Part shown: positions 23,255 through 35,762 of the stretch, in pieces
Position numbering within the stretch: the stretch's first letter is position 1
How the letters are laid out: each line of letters opens with the position of its first letter
From: Calocera cornea HHB12733
Taxonomy: Eukaryota > Basidiomycota > Dacrymycetes > Dacrymycetales > Dacrymycetaceae
Reading direction: 5' to 3'
Assembly (NCBI GenBank): GCA_001632435.1
Contig: KV423949.1
Span: forward strand, 129,323 to 193,322
DNA: 64,000 nucleotides
Made by a program: the position numbers and the translations under genes
The notes under the pieces: generated by a model
Told to the model about the DNA's origin: nothing
What the model saw: the letters and a program-made list of their open reading frames with translations, nothing else
The model's database searches: none

Positions 23255-24510
23255 TTAAGACATTCCTGATGTCTTGCGACGCGAACTTTGCGACGGCCCT
23301 TCCTCCAGTCTTCTCTTTTTGGTAGGAGAAGTACTGGCAATGCTCGGAGGGCTTACCATGATAATATCGTAAGGGACGAGGACAAAAGTGGCTTTGCTGT
23401 CCTTGACGATATGATAATACCTTAGACCGAGTTTGATCTTCACCACAGCACCTTGCAATTGCTCCCGCCACGAAGATGGTGGTATGAGCTTTCCGCCCAA
23501 GTCGTAAGCCGGCAATCACAGAGGTACGTGGGTCGACCTCAGCGAAGCAAAGTCTATCGACAGATTCTGAGGAACAACCCAATCCGCCCATTCGTCTGGA
23601 GAATAGACAGGTCCTGTTGGGAGAGTGAGAAAAAAGAAGGGATCAACATGCGGAGGACGTACGTTCAGACGATTCATCTGCAACGGTAGAAGTCCAGTCG
23701 TCTATCTCGGTTGTGGGACGTTTCTGTGCAGTGAGTTAGATTGAGACCAAAAAGACGATGAAACGGATTTACCTCAAATAGAGGCCAACTGAATTTGATC
23801 GTATTGTCCTCCCGTACAACGGACAGGAGCTCCGTACCCGGATGGGCAGCACGCGCTTGTAAATCCCGAAGATTCTGCACTGCCGACCGGTAGAATAAAT
23901 CGAAAGGTGGACGGCCCGGGTTCTGGAGGAGTGCAGTGGCCTTCTGTTTGTGTAGCTCTCGACCAAAAGTGTTCTCTCTCTTCCAACCACCGGAAGGAGT
24001 AAGATTGAAGGCGTCTTCAGAGATTCGGGCGATAAGAGTGAGGTGGGCGATATTTTCACCATCGTGCAAGATGACTCCGTCATTTTTCTCCAGAGTCCCC
24101 CACTGGAGTGCCGCGAGGTCTGCTGAGTCCGCAAGGTTATACCCTGATTCCTTGATCCATGAAACCAAAGACGTCGTCCTTTTCGTAGTAGCCATAGAAG
24201 GGGATGAAGAATAGTGTTCGGTCAGAGAAGATCGAGGAGGTGTTTTCGGAGACGTCATTGCAATAGCCGTTGAATCAGAAGACGAGGGGATATCGGACTG
24301 AGTGACAGTTGTAGGAGCCATTAGTGACGATTCTTCCTCAGCAAGGTTGATGTCAGAATCACTGGCATGAAGGAGAGTATCTTCAACGACGGAGGAGAGT
24401 GTTGTATCGTTGGGAGAAGAGGTGACTGGTATGAGGGACGGAGGGGATTGGGGATCGATGCCGTCTGAAGTGTCCGCACGAGCGTTTTTCCTGGTTCGTA
24501 CTGGAGACAT
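23255..24510 (-). CDS. Basic nuclear-type protein, unknown fold
   Basis: A proposed 372-residue model has exons 24510-23773, 23723-23663, 23613-23528 and 23488-23255. The last intron is only 39 nt and is the weak point. Residues 1-105 are Ser/Thr-rich and disordered. Next comes a folded-looking part (LVSWIKESGYNLADSADLA ... GWKRENTFGRELHKQKATALL). The C-terminal segment is GAVVKIKLGLRYYHIVKD followed by a beta-strand-rich stretch, and then the basic cluster KKRRLEE. The spacing of hydrophobics in that segment resembles the C-terminal part of the gene at 61241, next to the other Helitron. It is transcribed divergently from the Helitron gene, whose start lies 390 bp away. No enzyme motif was seen. 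Confidence 0.5.
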
Positions 24511-24900
24511 ATGATTTGAGAGGGACGAGGAGGGATACGAAGAAAAATTGAGGTAGGATGAGGAGACTACGAAACCGTTGGGGTTATAATCAAATCAGGC
24601 CTATGAGATGACGTGGCGTGCTTCATGGGTTGCGGAGAAGGAAGCGAATTGCGGTGCTCGGTACCAATGATCCAGAAACACCGGATAAGACATATGCATT
24701 TGATATTTGCCATCAAGATCGTAATTTCGGAATAGCCGAAATATAAGAACAGTAGCTGAAGTACTGGATCCGTGATGCAATAAGCGTATGATAATGGATG
24801 AAGATTGTGCTGCGGTAGGACTCCGGATGATTTTAGCTTTGTGAAAATAAACCTAAGAAACAAAATTAGCTGTATTGTCAAGTGTATTCATCCGACAACA
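24511..24900. other. Divergent promoter region before Helitron 1
   Basis: 390 bp, A/T-rich, between two divergently transcribed genes. The frame of the Helitron gene is open back to 24805, but that part is A/T-rich and unlike the family. I therefore place the start at 24901. No element terminus was recognised. Confidence 0.5.
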
Positions 24901-27900
24901 ATGACTGTGGGCGACTTCACTAGTTTGACGAAAACAGACATTCTTGAGACCTTACCGCACATCGATTTCCCACCCCATGTTCGAAGATACAAGTCAACGT
25001 TGCTTGCAGTTTTGGATAAACTTCCGGAGAGCGATATCCAACTATTAATGGAGTTGGCCCGGTGTAAGGAGCAAGAGGCCAGTTCTCGAAGTGAACAAAA
25101 CAAGCAGCATCGACGAGACAAAGAATCCGCGAGAAGGCTCAAGCGCAGGATCGAAAGAGACCAAGACGAAGCACTGAAGAGAAGGCGGTTGATAGACGAC
25201 AACGACAGAGAGACTGCTTGGATGGCGGAAGAAGACAGCAACATCGAGCTCTTTATGCGACCTCCGAGTCCAGACAGGATAAAGAAGGCTGAATTAGACT
25301 TCTTCAATGCGACATCCAACGAAGCATTATTAGCGAATGTTTGCTGCAGCTGTGCGGGAGAATTCTTCAAGTCAGAAATGCGACAATTGCGATTCGAAGA
25401 CGTACCAAGCAGCGAGAGGTTGATACCAAATACATCACACCCGGGGCATGCGAAGAACATCAGACGGGGTAGATTGATCGCGGACGCCGCCCTGACTGCG
25501 GACGAGGTTTTTCTATGCGGCGAATGTTTGGACGCTCTGGAAGCCAATCGATTACCGAGATGGGCACTCGCGAATAGGATGTGGATTGGCGATATACCCA
25601 ATGTGATATCGGTCTTGACAATATCAGAACAAATGCTCATTGCACATCACTATCCGCGGGTATTTCAGTTCAAGATGTATCCGAAAAGAAAGAGGAATCT
25701 TACACTCCAAGATCCCGACTCGGTCTGTCGCGGCATGAGAGGAAACGTGGTCACATTTGCTATCAGTCAAGACGATATTGTGGAGATGCTGGAAGGACGT
25801 CTGTTTCCTCGACCACTTGGCGTTTTATCATCAGTGATAGCGATATCATTCATTGGCCTGATGAAGATGGAGGAAGTGAGGAAGAACTGGCTGAAACGAA
25901 CGTTTGCCGTTCGCCGAGTGGTCGTATGGAATGCTCTTCTCTGGCTGAAAAGAAACAATCGGTTCTACTCGGACATCAAATCAGACGATGCGGCGTTCCT
26001 CCGGCGGATAAGCTGCTTACCGGATGACGAAGTTCCCACCGAGATTCTGGCCACTATCCGGTATGAAGAGAGAAGTTTAGGAGTGGACCTGGAAGACGAT
26101 CATTACAACCCAGAAAGGGTGGAAGGAGATGATGAACAAGGTATGGAATTTACCACCCTTTTGATGAGTGCTCATGACACAACAGAGACCGACCTTGTTG
26201 TTCCCCTACGATGTATCGGTGTCGAAGATACAGACTTGACAAGGGCGACTCAAGCCGAAATACTCATGAGCGCGCTAGCCAATACTCGTCACCCTGAAGA
26301 GGAAGGAGGATACGCTGTGAGGCATGGATCGTCAGCTATCAACGATTTCGGAAAGACACCTAATGGTGATACGCGACCAGGAAGGAATCCGTTAGCAGCG
26401 GCATTCATAGCACTATTCCCATATGGAGAAGGAGGACCTGAGGATGACAGAGAAGTCAATGTAGCCTTTCAGGATCACATCCGGTGGAGTCTTCGATATT
26501 ACGATAAGCGATTTCGTCACCATCCCTCGTGGATATTTGTTGGCTTCGGTATATTGCAGAAACGGGAAGCGCTTCGATCGGCAAAGATCCAAATGGATCG
26601 ACGAGATTTCTTACTTGCTCAAGGACGACTTTCCAGTATAAGGATTCAAGATTTGGTCAAAGCAGCGGGAGAAGAAGAAAGGAACAAGAGATATTCCAAT
26701 CCAGCTGTCGCTACTTTGCGCAAGCAGATCCGTGCTGTCAGTTCTCGCGTAATGGGTTCTGACTCAGCACGCGTGGCTTTGCGAAACCATATATGGGGAA
26801 CGTCCTTCTATCTCGGTCCACCAAGTATCTGGTTCACAATTACACCAAATGATTTACACGATCCGATACTGCAAATATTTGCTGGAGAAGAGATTGATAT
26901 GGATCGGTTTGTTGCATCTGCTGGGCCCGACCGCAATAAGAGAGCGCTCAACGTTGCAAGAGATCCGTATGCCGCTGCAAAATACTTCCAGTACATTATG
27001 GGCATATTTCTTCGCTGCCTTTTCAGAGTGGACACTGCTAGCAATAAACGGCGCGCAGGTACCAGCCAAGGAGGGAAAAGTCTCGCAAGAAATTTGGGAT
27101 CTTCAGTCGTCTCTGAGACCGGTGTTCTTGGCGATATCAGAGCTTATTTCGCACCAATCGAAACTCAAGGCAAATCCACACTTCACAGTCACTTTCTCAT
27201 CTGGTTGAAGAACTGTCCTTCTGCGCAGGAGATGAAGGATCTGCTGCAAAGTGGTGACTTTCGACAAAGAATCTCGGACTACTTGGCCACAATCATGCAA
27301 GCAGACTTGCCTGAATTACGGCCGGACGTCATCAACAACACAGCGACCGATTCGGAGTGTACTTATTCACGGCCAGCGGATCCAAGAAGCGATACATATG
27401 CGGTTGACGCCAAACGATTGGAGCTGAAGGTTGCCCGAACTCTTCAATTGCATAAGTGCAGCACCGACACTTGTCTCATTCAACGAAGAAACGGGGACTT
27501 TAAGTGCAAAAGGAGGGCACCCTTTCCGTTAAGCAGCTGTACGCAAGTTCTTCCAAGCGGAGAATGGAACATCACCCGCTTCAATCCTTATCTAAACGGA
27601 TGGAATCCTTGCATTGCGCGTGTTATGCGGTGCAATCACGATATCAAGTTACTCACCAACGGAGAAGACACAAAGGATCTAGCCTTCTACAGCGCCAATT
27701 ACGCAGCGAAGAAGCAGGGACGGTCGTACAACATGATGGGTCTTCTGCCAACAAGATTATTGCATCATTTCGAGGATTCGGAGAAGATTCAAGACATTCG
27801 GCAACGCAACAAATTGCTTCTTTACCGTTGTTTCAACGTCCTAAATCGAGAACAAGAGAAGTTGGCATCGCAATGTGTTATGTATATCATGGGCTGGGGA

Positions 27901-30794
27901 GATGTCTGGCAATCACATAATTATGTTGCGCTGCATTGGAGCTCTGTATTGGGAGCATTGCATCGACAATATCCCCATCTAACAAACGACACAAGGTACA
28001 CATAGAGCTTTATGAGAGACAAAAAAAAACTGATTTGGATCCCGACAGGATTTGTCGGACAATATCAACAAGCTTGACCAAAGAAAGTGAACAAGGGTTC
28101 CCACAACATCTCGAAGCATTGTCAGATGTGAGTGACGATCCAATGTGATTTTGATATCATTCCGAATTGATGATAAAGGAAGCAATAACCTTAGAAGCCA
28201 CTGTCGACGGTGTCATAGAAGCCCAAGCCGACCAGCTACAGCAGTACATCCACCGAGGAGATGATCTTGAAGGATGGTGTTACTTCAACTTCTTCATTGA
28301 GACCTACGAAGAACATGGTTCAGCAAAACCAGATAATCGTCTTGGACGGCCAAGAAACCGTCGAAGCAACTACCGAGACACCTACAAACTATCGAGTAGT
28401 CGAAGGCGAGTACACAGAACTGTGGGACACAACACATTGCCAAGCTTCATGGGGAGATGGCCTCCTCGCGCGGATGATGTCAGCCAGCGAGATTACTACT
28501 GTGCTTGCATGCTTGCGTTGTTCAAGCCTTGGAGAGATCTAGGACTGTTGAAGGACCACGATGTTTCCTGGAGCGAAGCATTCAACTCGTTTTGTGATAC
28601 GGCACCTAAGAGAGTGTTGGACATCATATCGAACATACAATACTTTTACGACTGCCGAGCTGTAGCAACAACAAGAAGAGCCCAGGACGAAGTCTCAGAA
28701 AACGCAACCCAAGAGACAACAGGAGAGCAGCATCTACCACAACACGAAGAACAAGACTTCTGTAGTGAGGAAGAAGGAGACAATGAGACATACTTTGCAG
28801 ATCTGACTGAAGACGATTGGACCATACTAGCTGAAGGACAGCTATCGGCAAGAGATCTGTCGTACGGGAAAGAGGCTGTACGTATTGGAATAACCGCTGG
28901 CATATTCAATACACCCTGGGATGAATGGACATTATCGGATGCAGCGACCGATCAGATACTGCAAGGCGACTTCACTGCCGAGCTCAGTGACTGGCAAGCT
29001 GCTCTTGCGCGGGATGCGGCATCCCAATCACAGATACAAGTAGGCGCTCTGAATATTACCGGCGGACAACAAGAGCAGTCTACGGTGGTGGCACTTGCTC
29101 AACTTCTTCAACCACAAAACAACACCACTGATTGTCAAGCATCGGGCACATTAGAAGTGATTACTCCAAGCTTAATGGAAGAGCTGAAACCGGCACAACT
29201 TCGCGCGGTACAGATAGTGAAGCAACATGTGGAAAGCACATTCCGGGGCCAGAAACAAGATCAGCTGTTATTGCTTCTATATGGAGAAGGAGGAACTGGC
29301 AAATCTCGGGTGATTCAAACGATTACTACACTATTTCACCATCCAAGCAAACGCCATCTCTTGGTCAAAGCTGCTTACACGGGAATAGCGGCATCATTGA
29401 TAGACGGATCCACACTGCATCATATAGCCATGTTGCCAGTGCACAAGAAGAAGAATGGCACGGACAATATATCTGGGAAGACATTGGATAAGCTGACCGA
29501 GATATGGAGATATCCTTGTTATCTCATCATCGATGAAATATCTATGTGCTCGAAAGACTTTATTGCCAAGATCTCGAGGACGATCAGCACCGCAAGACTT
29601 GCAGCTGACGGAAACACGCCTTGCGATCTCCCCTTTGGTGGATTGAATGTTATAATCGCAGGGGACTTTCATCAATTCCCCCCCGTTGCGGCCAAGCAAA
29701 GCTCGCCACTATATACACCTGCCCACCCTCTACGAGATACAGAAGACGAAAAACTTGGTCGAAGGATATACGAGCAATTTTCCACGGTTATTGTTCTACG
29801 TGAACAATGCAGAGTAACTGACACCACATGGCTGTCGTTTCTTCATCGCGCACGAAATGGCATCTGTACCGAAGAAGATCTTCTTATGCTAAGACAACAT
29901 ACCATTGGTCATCCCGATTGCCCACCCACCAATTTCAGCCGCGCACCATGGAGTACCGCGGTCCTTATTACATCAAGGCATGTTGTACGCAATGAGTGGA
30001 ACAACGCAGCGATTGCTCGACATTGTAAAGATACGCGACAATGCTTGTATATTTCAAGAGCATATGACACTATCGGCGACCGCGAAGTATCATCAACAGA
30101 ACGCTATGCGATCCTGAGTAACAAACGGGGCCGAGAGAAATCAAGGAACGAGCGAGGTGGATTGCCTCAATATGTGCCCCTTGCAATTGGAATGCACGTA
30201 ATGGTCACACTCAATGTGCAAACGGATCTCGACGTAGCAAATGGTGCAAGAGGAGAAGTTGTCGGGATAACACTACATCCTGATGAGCCACAAGGTGATC
30301 CTTCCCTGTCGAAGCGAACACTAAAATATCCTCCGCAATATGTTCTCGTTAAATTGCTGAAAACGAAGGCTGCACAGCTTCCCGGGTTGCCTATAGGAGT
30401 AATTCCCATTATTCCAGCGGAGAAGAAGTTCAAGGTTACAATCAACGTGGGAGATGAAAGAACAGTTATTCGACGCCAACTCCCAATGACACCGGCCTAC
30501 GCATTCACCGATTATCGCGCTCAAGGGCAAACACTACCATATGTCATTGTGGATATCAGCACACCGCCGACAGGAATCATAACCCCATTCAACTCTTATG
30601 TCGCACTATCAAGAAGCAGGGGAAGAGACACCATCAGGTTACTCCGACACTTCGATGCCAAGTTATTTACTTCACACGCAAGTGAATTCTTAAGAGTGGA
30701 GGATGAAAGGATCGACAGGCTAGATCAGGACACCGCTCTACGGTACGAGACTATGACACAAACTGGAAACAACTGGGGAGATAGAAGACAATAG
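24901..30794 (+). CDS. Helitron 1 Rep/helicase (HUH nuclease + PIF1)
   Basis: Rolling-circle transposase of a Helitron. Exons 24901-27995, 28049-28131 and 28195-30794 close to 1925 residues. Introns are 53 nt (GTACAC...CAG with a CTGAT branch) and 63 nt (GTGACG...TAG). Read without splicing, the gene would look broken by a stop at 28003. Order: a Lys/Arg-rich coiled N-terminus (~40-120), a zinc region (CCSCAGEF ... CGECLDAL), and the Helitron-like Rep domain. Its HUH motif is STLHSHFLIWL near 760 and its Tyr pair is in FYSANYAAKK near 935. The PIF1/RecD-type helicase has Walker A GEGGTGKS, DEISM, GDFHQFPPV, TDYRAQGQT and ALSRSRG. All catalytic residues needed are visible, so the element could be autonomous. 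The second intron's donor is less certain. Confidence 0.9.
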
Positions 30795-30913
30795 TGCGAT
30801 CAACGCGGTAGAAGGAAGCTCGGAATTAGACAAGTTCACAGAATCGGAGAAACAACCCAGCCTTCATTGTGGCCAGTGCGGATCAAGACAGATTCATCAC
30901 CCTGGAAAGAAAA

Positions 30914-32576
30914 TCAGCGTACTGGGAAAGATTGAACGGGGACCTTACGTACAACATGGTCAGTATGCATGTCCGAGTGAGAGATTGACAGATTGGATTT
31001 ATCATCGGCAACGTAATCTCCACTAGCTTGCGACTTGCAGACAGAAGCGATTTCTGAGGCAGCTTCGGAGGAAAGATCTTCGTCCATTTCGCAGGCAATG
31101 TCTTTGTCATCGTCGGCAGAGTCCAAGGCAAAAGACATAACACTTTCATCGTCTTCAGTATCCGTCATATTGGCAAGAATCGTCATGTCGTGGAGATGAT
31201 CGAGGAAGCCGATTGCAGTATCCGCAAGGGAGGAAAAAGAAGGATCATTCTTCTCCATGGAGGAAGCATCGGAAAGGGCGAACTGCTGATCCGCCTGGTT
31301 GAACGCAACACAGCCTTGTACCGTAGATTCCGAAGGTGCTGAGCCTGAAAGACTGAATCCGGTAGATGGATGATGCTGCGACTGAAGAGGGTTTGCAGCG
31401 TAGGGGGATAAACCCTGGGAAAACACATCGGCACCACTCCGGTTACCACGACCTTTGCCGGATGGACCGTCATTCCCGCGACCACCACCACCACCAGCTC
31501 CTCCTCCTCCTCCACCTCCTCCGCCACCTCCGCCGTTGCCACCTCCACCACCGTGACCAGGACCATTATCATTATCATCATTGCCTTCTCCATCGTCAGA
31601 GTGCAAGTCGTCTTCGGGATCGGGTTGACCGGGAGGAACGACGATTGGAGTGACAACGCGCATCCATTGATCGATTACCTCGACCATCTTCAGAAGACGA
31701 GAGAACTGAGGCATGGTGAGAACGGAAGCATTATGGAAGTATCGCGATGCAGCCGCAAGCAGCATCAAGTAGGGATGTGCATGATGCTTCAGGGGAGGGA
31801 AAATGGAACCATCGGGAGTGCGGTGGATGGATTGAGTCGACCAATTCGATTCGAGCTCGGGATTCATTGTGATCGGCGAATAAAAGGTGAAAGCACCCGT
31901 GGGAGGCTGTTGGTTCGGCAGACCGAAGAAGACGCGGTAAGGGATCGGCTGGAGGAAGCCTCTAAACGTAGCAATTTCGTAATCCCACCAAGAGTCAGGA
32001 TCCTCTATATGCGCCGAAGCATGCAACTTCGTTAGGTTAGCAAACAAGAGTCGACATGAAGGAAGAGTAGCCACGAACATCGATGAATGTGGGGTTATGG
32101 CCCTGCAGGTAAAGCTTGATCTTCTCAATAGACGAATCTGTCGGCACGATTGTCCAATCGAACCTGTCGAATGCCGAATGAAACGAAGCATCCACTGAGG
32201 GAGATATTCAGCGCAATATCCCGAGTAAGATATGCCAGACTTACGCGTAACCAAGTTACCGCGACTGTGGATATTCAAAATGATGCCGTGCCTCCGAAAT
32301 TGTTCCAGCTGAGGAAAGACATAAGGCGTTGCGAGAATACGTAGGTAATTGGCAACGAACCTGGGGTGCTCTCAGGCTTCTTCGCATGATGTGACACACC
32401 TGGACGTAGGCATCCTGTTCGCGGGTCAAAGCGCATCGCTGATGATCTACACGTCTCAAGGAGGTGCGTGTCCTCTGGGGGGTTTCCGAACCGACCCGAG
32501 ATTCGGCGTACGGAGTCTCGTAGATAGGGCGATTAAGGTTGCGAGGATTAGCCGCATTGAGCAATGGATGTGCCAT
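30914..32576 (-). CDS. HNH nuclease domain protein
   Basis: Four exons: 32576-32361, 32308-32245, 32194-32079 and 32026-30914. They close to 502 residues. Residues ~48-115 match the fungal HNH_2-type pattern: CALTREQDAYVQVCHI (Cys and first His), then GIILNIHSRGNLVTL and SFHSAFDRFDW (NxxxL...LHxxFD form). The His and Asn/His positions expected for a beta-beta-alpha-metal nuclease are present. The middle part (WWDYEIATFRGF ... YRVFFGLPNQ) is typical of long fungal members. A poly-Gly run (31485-31560) and an acidic Ser-rich tail follow. HNH_2 proteins are numerous in Agaricomycetes and of unknown role, so a link with the adjacent Helitron (119 bp away, converging) is inference from position. 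Confidence 0.75.
31485..31560 (-). repeat. Trinucleotide-rich tract coding poly-Gly
   Basis: CCA/CCT/CCG-rich run on the plus strand, read as an almost pure Gly tract in the HNH gene. Likely length-variable. Confidence 0.8.
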
Positions 32577-32982
32577 TATGAACGGGGTTGGACCTGTTGT
32601 TGATATGGGATGATGGTGGTATAGAACGATGAAGAGAGACAGACAATGGACGTGTCGCCAGCGAGGCATGAACGGTAGTATACGGAAGCAAATCACCCCT
32701 AAAAAACACGTGACAAATAACAAGACGCGCTCTTACGCGCTCTTATACGCGCCATAAGTAGCTTCATTTTCGTCTATATAGAAGTAGGTATTCATCATTA
32801 GAAAGGAATGTGCACAACATGCTGTTTCTAACATAGGATGAAGGTAAGCCTATCTATTAACGACGGGAGCAGGATGGTTGCAGATTGTGAATTCCAGAAG
32901 GATACATCAATGTAGGAGAAAGATGAGTGCTACAGCGCTGAGGAGAAATCATGATACCCGAATATAAAGCAACAGTATTACA
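32577..32982. other. Intergenic, 5' flank of the HNH gene
   Basis: 406 bp, A/T-rich. Around 32724-32750 is a short direct repeat ACGCGCTCTTA. Nothing else recognised. Confidence 0.4.
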
Positions 32983-35147
32983 TCACGAGGTGATATAAGC
33001 GGTGAGGAATTCCGCGAGGGTACGCTGCAATCTTTTAACTTCACGATCCATGGTGCTGTAATTGACCGTAGGACGATCTTTCTTCAGCGCGGCTAACTCC
33101 TTCATGAACTTCGTAATATGCTCCTGCATGTCGATGATAAAATTCACTAGACAAAGTGAGACCAACATCCATCAGGAAAAAACCCCATACCTTTTCCAGA
33201 ATCACGCTTGATATCCCTAGTAGCCACGATGCCGGCCTCATCTGCAGCGGCCCGTAATTGCGACACGTCAACCGACGGGGAAGGAGTAAGCATAGGAAGA
33301 ATGTTCTGCGCCAGGGAGGGAGGAGCTGTTGCTCCAATGGGAATCACTGAATTGTCGCCAGACGCTCCGCTCGGCTTCGCAGCATTGTCGTCAAACGCTA
33401 TAGATGCAGCAGCGGCGAAGGATCCGCCGAATGTAGGGACAACCGCACTTTCCAGAGGACGTTTGGAAGGAACCATAGAAGCGGTAGGGCCATCGAAACG
33501 GTTTAAGCGGCTTGATATGGCTTGTTGACGCTGAATCCAGCGCTCGCTGACGATGCGAACCATGTTTGAATCAACTTCAGTCCAGATGAAGCGATTATAT
33601 CGACTCGAATAATAAGCAGCGGCATTGGCGAAGGAGATATCCTTTCCTTGGAGGGAAGCAAGCTCTTCGATCATATCTGGAAGATGGGACGGCTTAATAC
33701 TGCACGTAAAGGAGAAGTGATCTGATACCTTGCGTGAAGGGACACGTAGCATGCTTATCGCGACAATTGTCGCACCCCCATTCTATCTCAGCGGAAGAAA
33801 GCTTCTTGTAAGGACCTCCACAGATTGTCCGATATTTCATAGGGAGTCCGGCGGCTTCTTCCAACGCATACTGAAAGTCACAGGGATCACACTGAGTTTG
33901 TTCAGAAAGGAAGAAAACAAATTGCAGATCGAACATACCCAGCCGTAATGCATACCGCCAGGAACCGGATCAACATCAGGATGCTGAAGGAAGATCAGAG
34001 CATAATCAGGCAGAGAGATAATTCAACATACAGCGACAATATTCTCTACCATAGAAACTGTAGGAAGCACATTATAAACTGCCACGATCTCCATAGCCGT
34101 CAACGTGACGCCAGCACAGATCCTGTAAGTGAAACGCTCGAACGGTTGACCATCTCGAATGATACACTTCTCTTCGGCGGTCCGCAAGTACTCAGGAATA
34201 GGTTTGAGGGATCCATCCGGGGAAAGATGTGTTTTGGAATGTCCCCAACCGGCGGAAATAGCAGCGGAGATTGCCGTTTGGAGTGCATCCAAGTGGGGAA
34301 GTAGAGGAGGGGATTTGCTTGGAGTAGTCAGATCCACGACAGTCTTGGTGGGAGGAGAATGAATGCGAAGGCGCGAAGACGCCGATATAGAGCCACTTGG
34401 CAGAGTGTTGTTATTCGTCGTCGAAGCAACAGCAACAGATGAAGGCGGGTAATTCATGGTGGACGTCGAAGCAGCTGCAACGGATGAAGGCGGGATGTTC
34501 GTTCTGGAAGCCGAATCAGCTGCAACAGAAGAAGATGGGTTTTTCGTCGTGGAGGTCGAAGCATTGGTGAGGGAGGAAGGCGGGTTATTCGTTGCGGACG
34601 TCGAATCAGTTCTCGGTTTCTTCCTTGGTGGCGAAAGATGATCCAGCTACAACGATAAGTATATGCGCCTATGAGCATACGAACCAAAAAAACTCACCTC
34701 TTCTATCTCATTGTCCAATCCGGTATTTCCACCACGGACATTTTCACCTGCTCGTAGACTCGCGCCTGCCGAAGAAGGGGACGCAGGAGGTCCAAGATCC
34801 ACAACACCCCGAAACGCGTCCGAGACGTCTTCTTCATAATCATCGCCAAATATACTTTTCAGGTACCGAAGCTCCATATATTGACAATAAGGAAGGCCCA
34901 ATAGTTGCAAAATCGGAGAGACATTCCGTAGTGACGCCCATTTAGAAACGTCTGACGCGAGAACAGACTTTATTGTGGCCTAAACGAGATGTTGAGCGTT
35001 CAGATATCTGACAACGAAGGTGCATACTTTGGCTTTATCCTTGCCATGATCGGAACGAGTAATAGCAGTCCAGGCGCCAGGAGACGATGAAGCTGATAGG
35101 ATATTGTTGAACACAGATAAAGTAGCTGGTGGCAAAGATGAAGCCAT
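32983..35147 (-). pseudogene. Six-Cys (GW-C6) family protein 3, probable frameshift
   Basis: Seven exons: 35147-35028, 34979-34698, 34646-34032, 33984-33939, 33891-33729, 33676-33191 and 33146-32983. Exon 1 (40 codons, Trp near its end), the 163-nt Cys-module exon (CDPC-x19-IC-GG-x12-C-x2-C-x5-C) and the 164-nt helical last exon match the paralogues. The mini-exon is 46 nt instead of a multiple of three. It reads HPDVDPVP in one frame and GGMHYGW in the next, so one extra base (a CCTTGG run near 33960) breaks the frame. All other junctions close, and 45 nt would give about 624 residues. This is either a real one-base insertion making a pseudogene or a sequencing error. A 45-bp tandem repeat lies in exon 3. 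The 11-bp word sits 366 bp upstream. Confidence 0.65.
34415..34600 (-). repeat. ~45-bp tandem repeat in a coding exon
   Basis: About four imperfect units encode a 15-residue repeat of the form PPSSVAAASTSTxN within the disordered part of the six-Cys gene. Unit boundaries are approximate. Confidence 0.75.
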
Positions 35148-35762
35148 GCTGAGACGGAGGGCCGAAACAAAAATCGACGAGGAAGAAGCAGCGTTATCAC
35201 AGCGACGTGTCCAGAACAGCACAGGGGGGGAACTTTGGATCCGCGGAAGCAAAAAAAGGATCGAGCACGTGGATAGACAGGATACACTACGTTTGAAGCC
35301 TTAGAAGCAAACAAGCTTTTGTAACTCGAGACACAAAAGCTGATGTGAATAACCGACCGCTTTGCGAAGTCATGGACAAAGCTCGGGCCTTCGTGAACCA
35401 ACACCAACTATAAGTAAAAGAGAAACAGATTTCTGAGATAACGCAACAGTGACGGTGCACAGAACGTGAGCCTCTTTGAGTACTGGGAATAACAGAAGTT
35501 ATATCATATCTGACGAGCTAGGTAATTATGGTTATAAGAGGACGACGGGATCAATTCCCGCGTGGGAAGGATAGAGGGCCTAACTTCGTTGTCCAGTAAT
35601 GTATGAAAGCACTCGGAAGGAGTAGCTTTCCCATAAATTTTAAGAGCAAGATACAAGACAAGGAGAGAAGGAGAATCAAGCTAACCGAACAATCCAATCG
35701 TGAGGCAAGTATAAGTATCAATTCGTAGGGATACAGAATAAAACAAAATAAGGTCGCGGTGC
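35148..35762. other. Intergenic between two six-Cys genes
   Basis: 615 bp, A/T-rich. It contains ACGAGCTAGGTAAT at 35513-35526, identical over 14 bp to 37869-37882. No ORF with coding character. Confidence 0.5.
35513..35526 (-). repeat. 11-bp word, internal copy (14-bp match)
   Basis: ACGAGCTAGGTAAT on the plus strand, inverse of the 18080 copy over 11 bp. It lies 366 bp upstream of a minus-strand family gene. Confidence 0.6.

Noticed and set aside
28003..28030. Frameshift at an A9 run as the cause of the Helitron 1 interruption
   Set aside because: A 53-nt intron with good donor, branch and acceptor removes both the stop and the A-run and closes the frame, so no mutation is needed.
35491..35526. 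CTAG at 35518 with a nearby ATAAC/GTTAT stem as the Helitron 1 3' end
   Set aside because: The stem is weak and about 20 nt away, and the same CTAG-containing word recurs at 37869 and in inverse at 18080. Evidence for a true terminus is insufficient without other copies.
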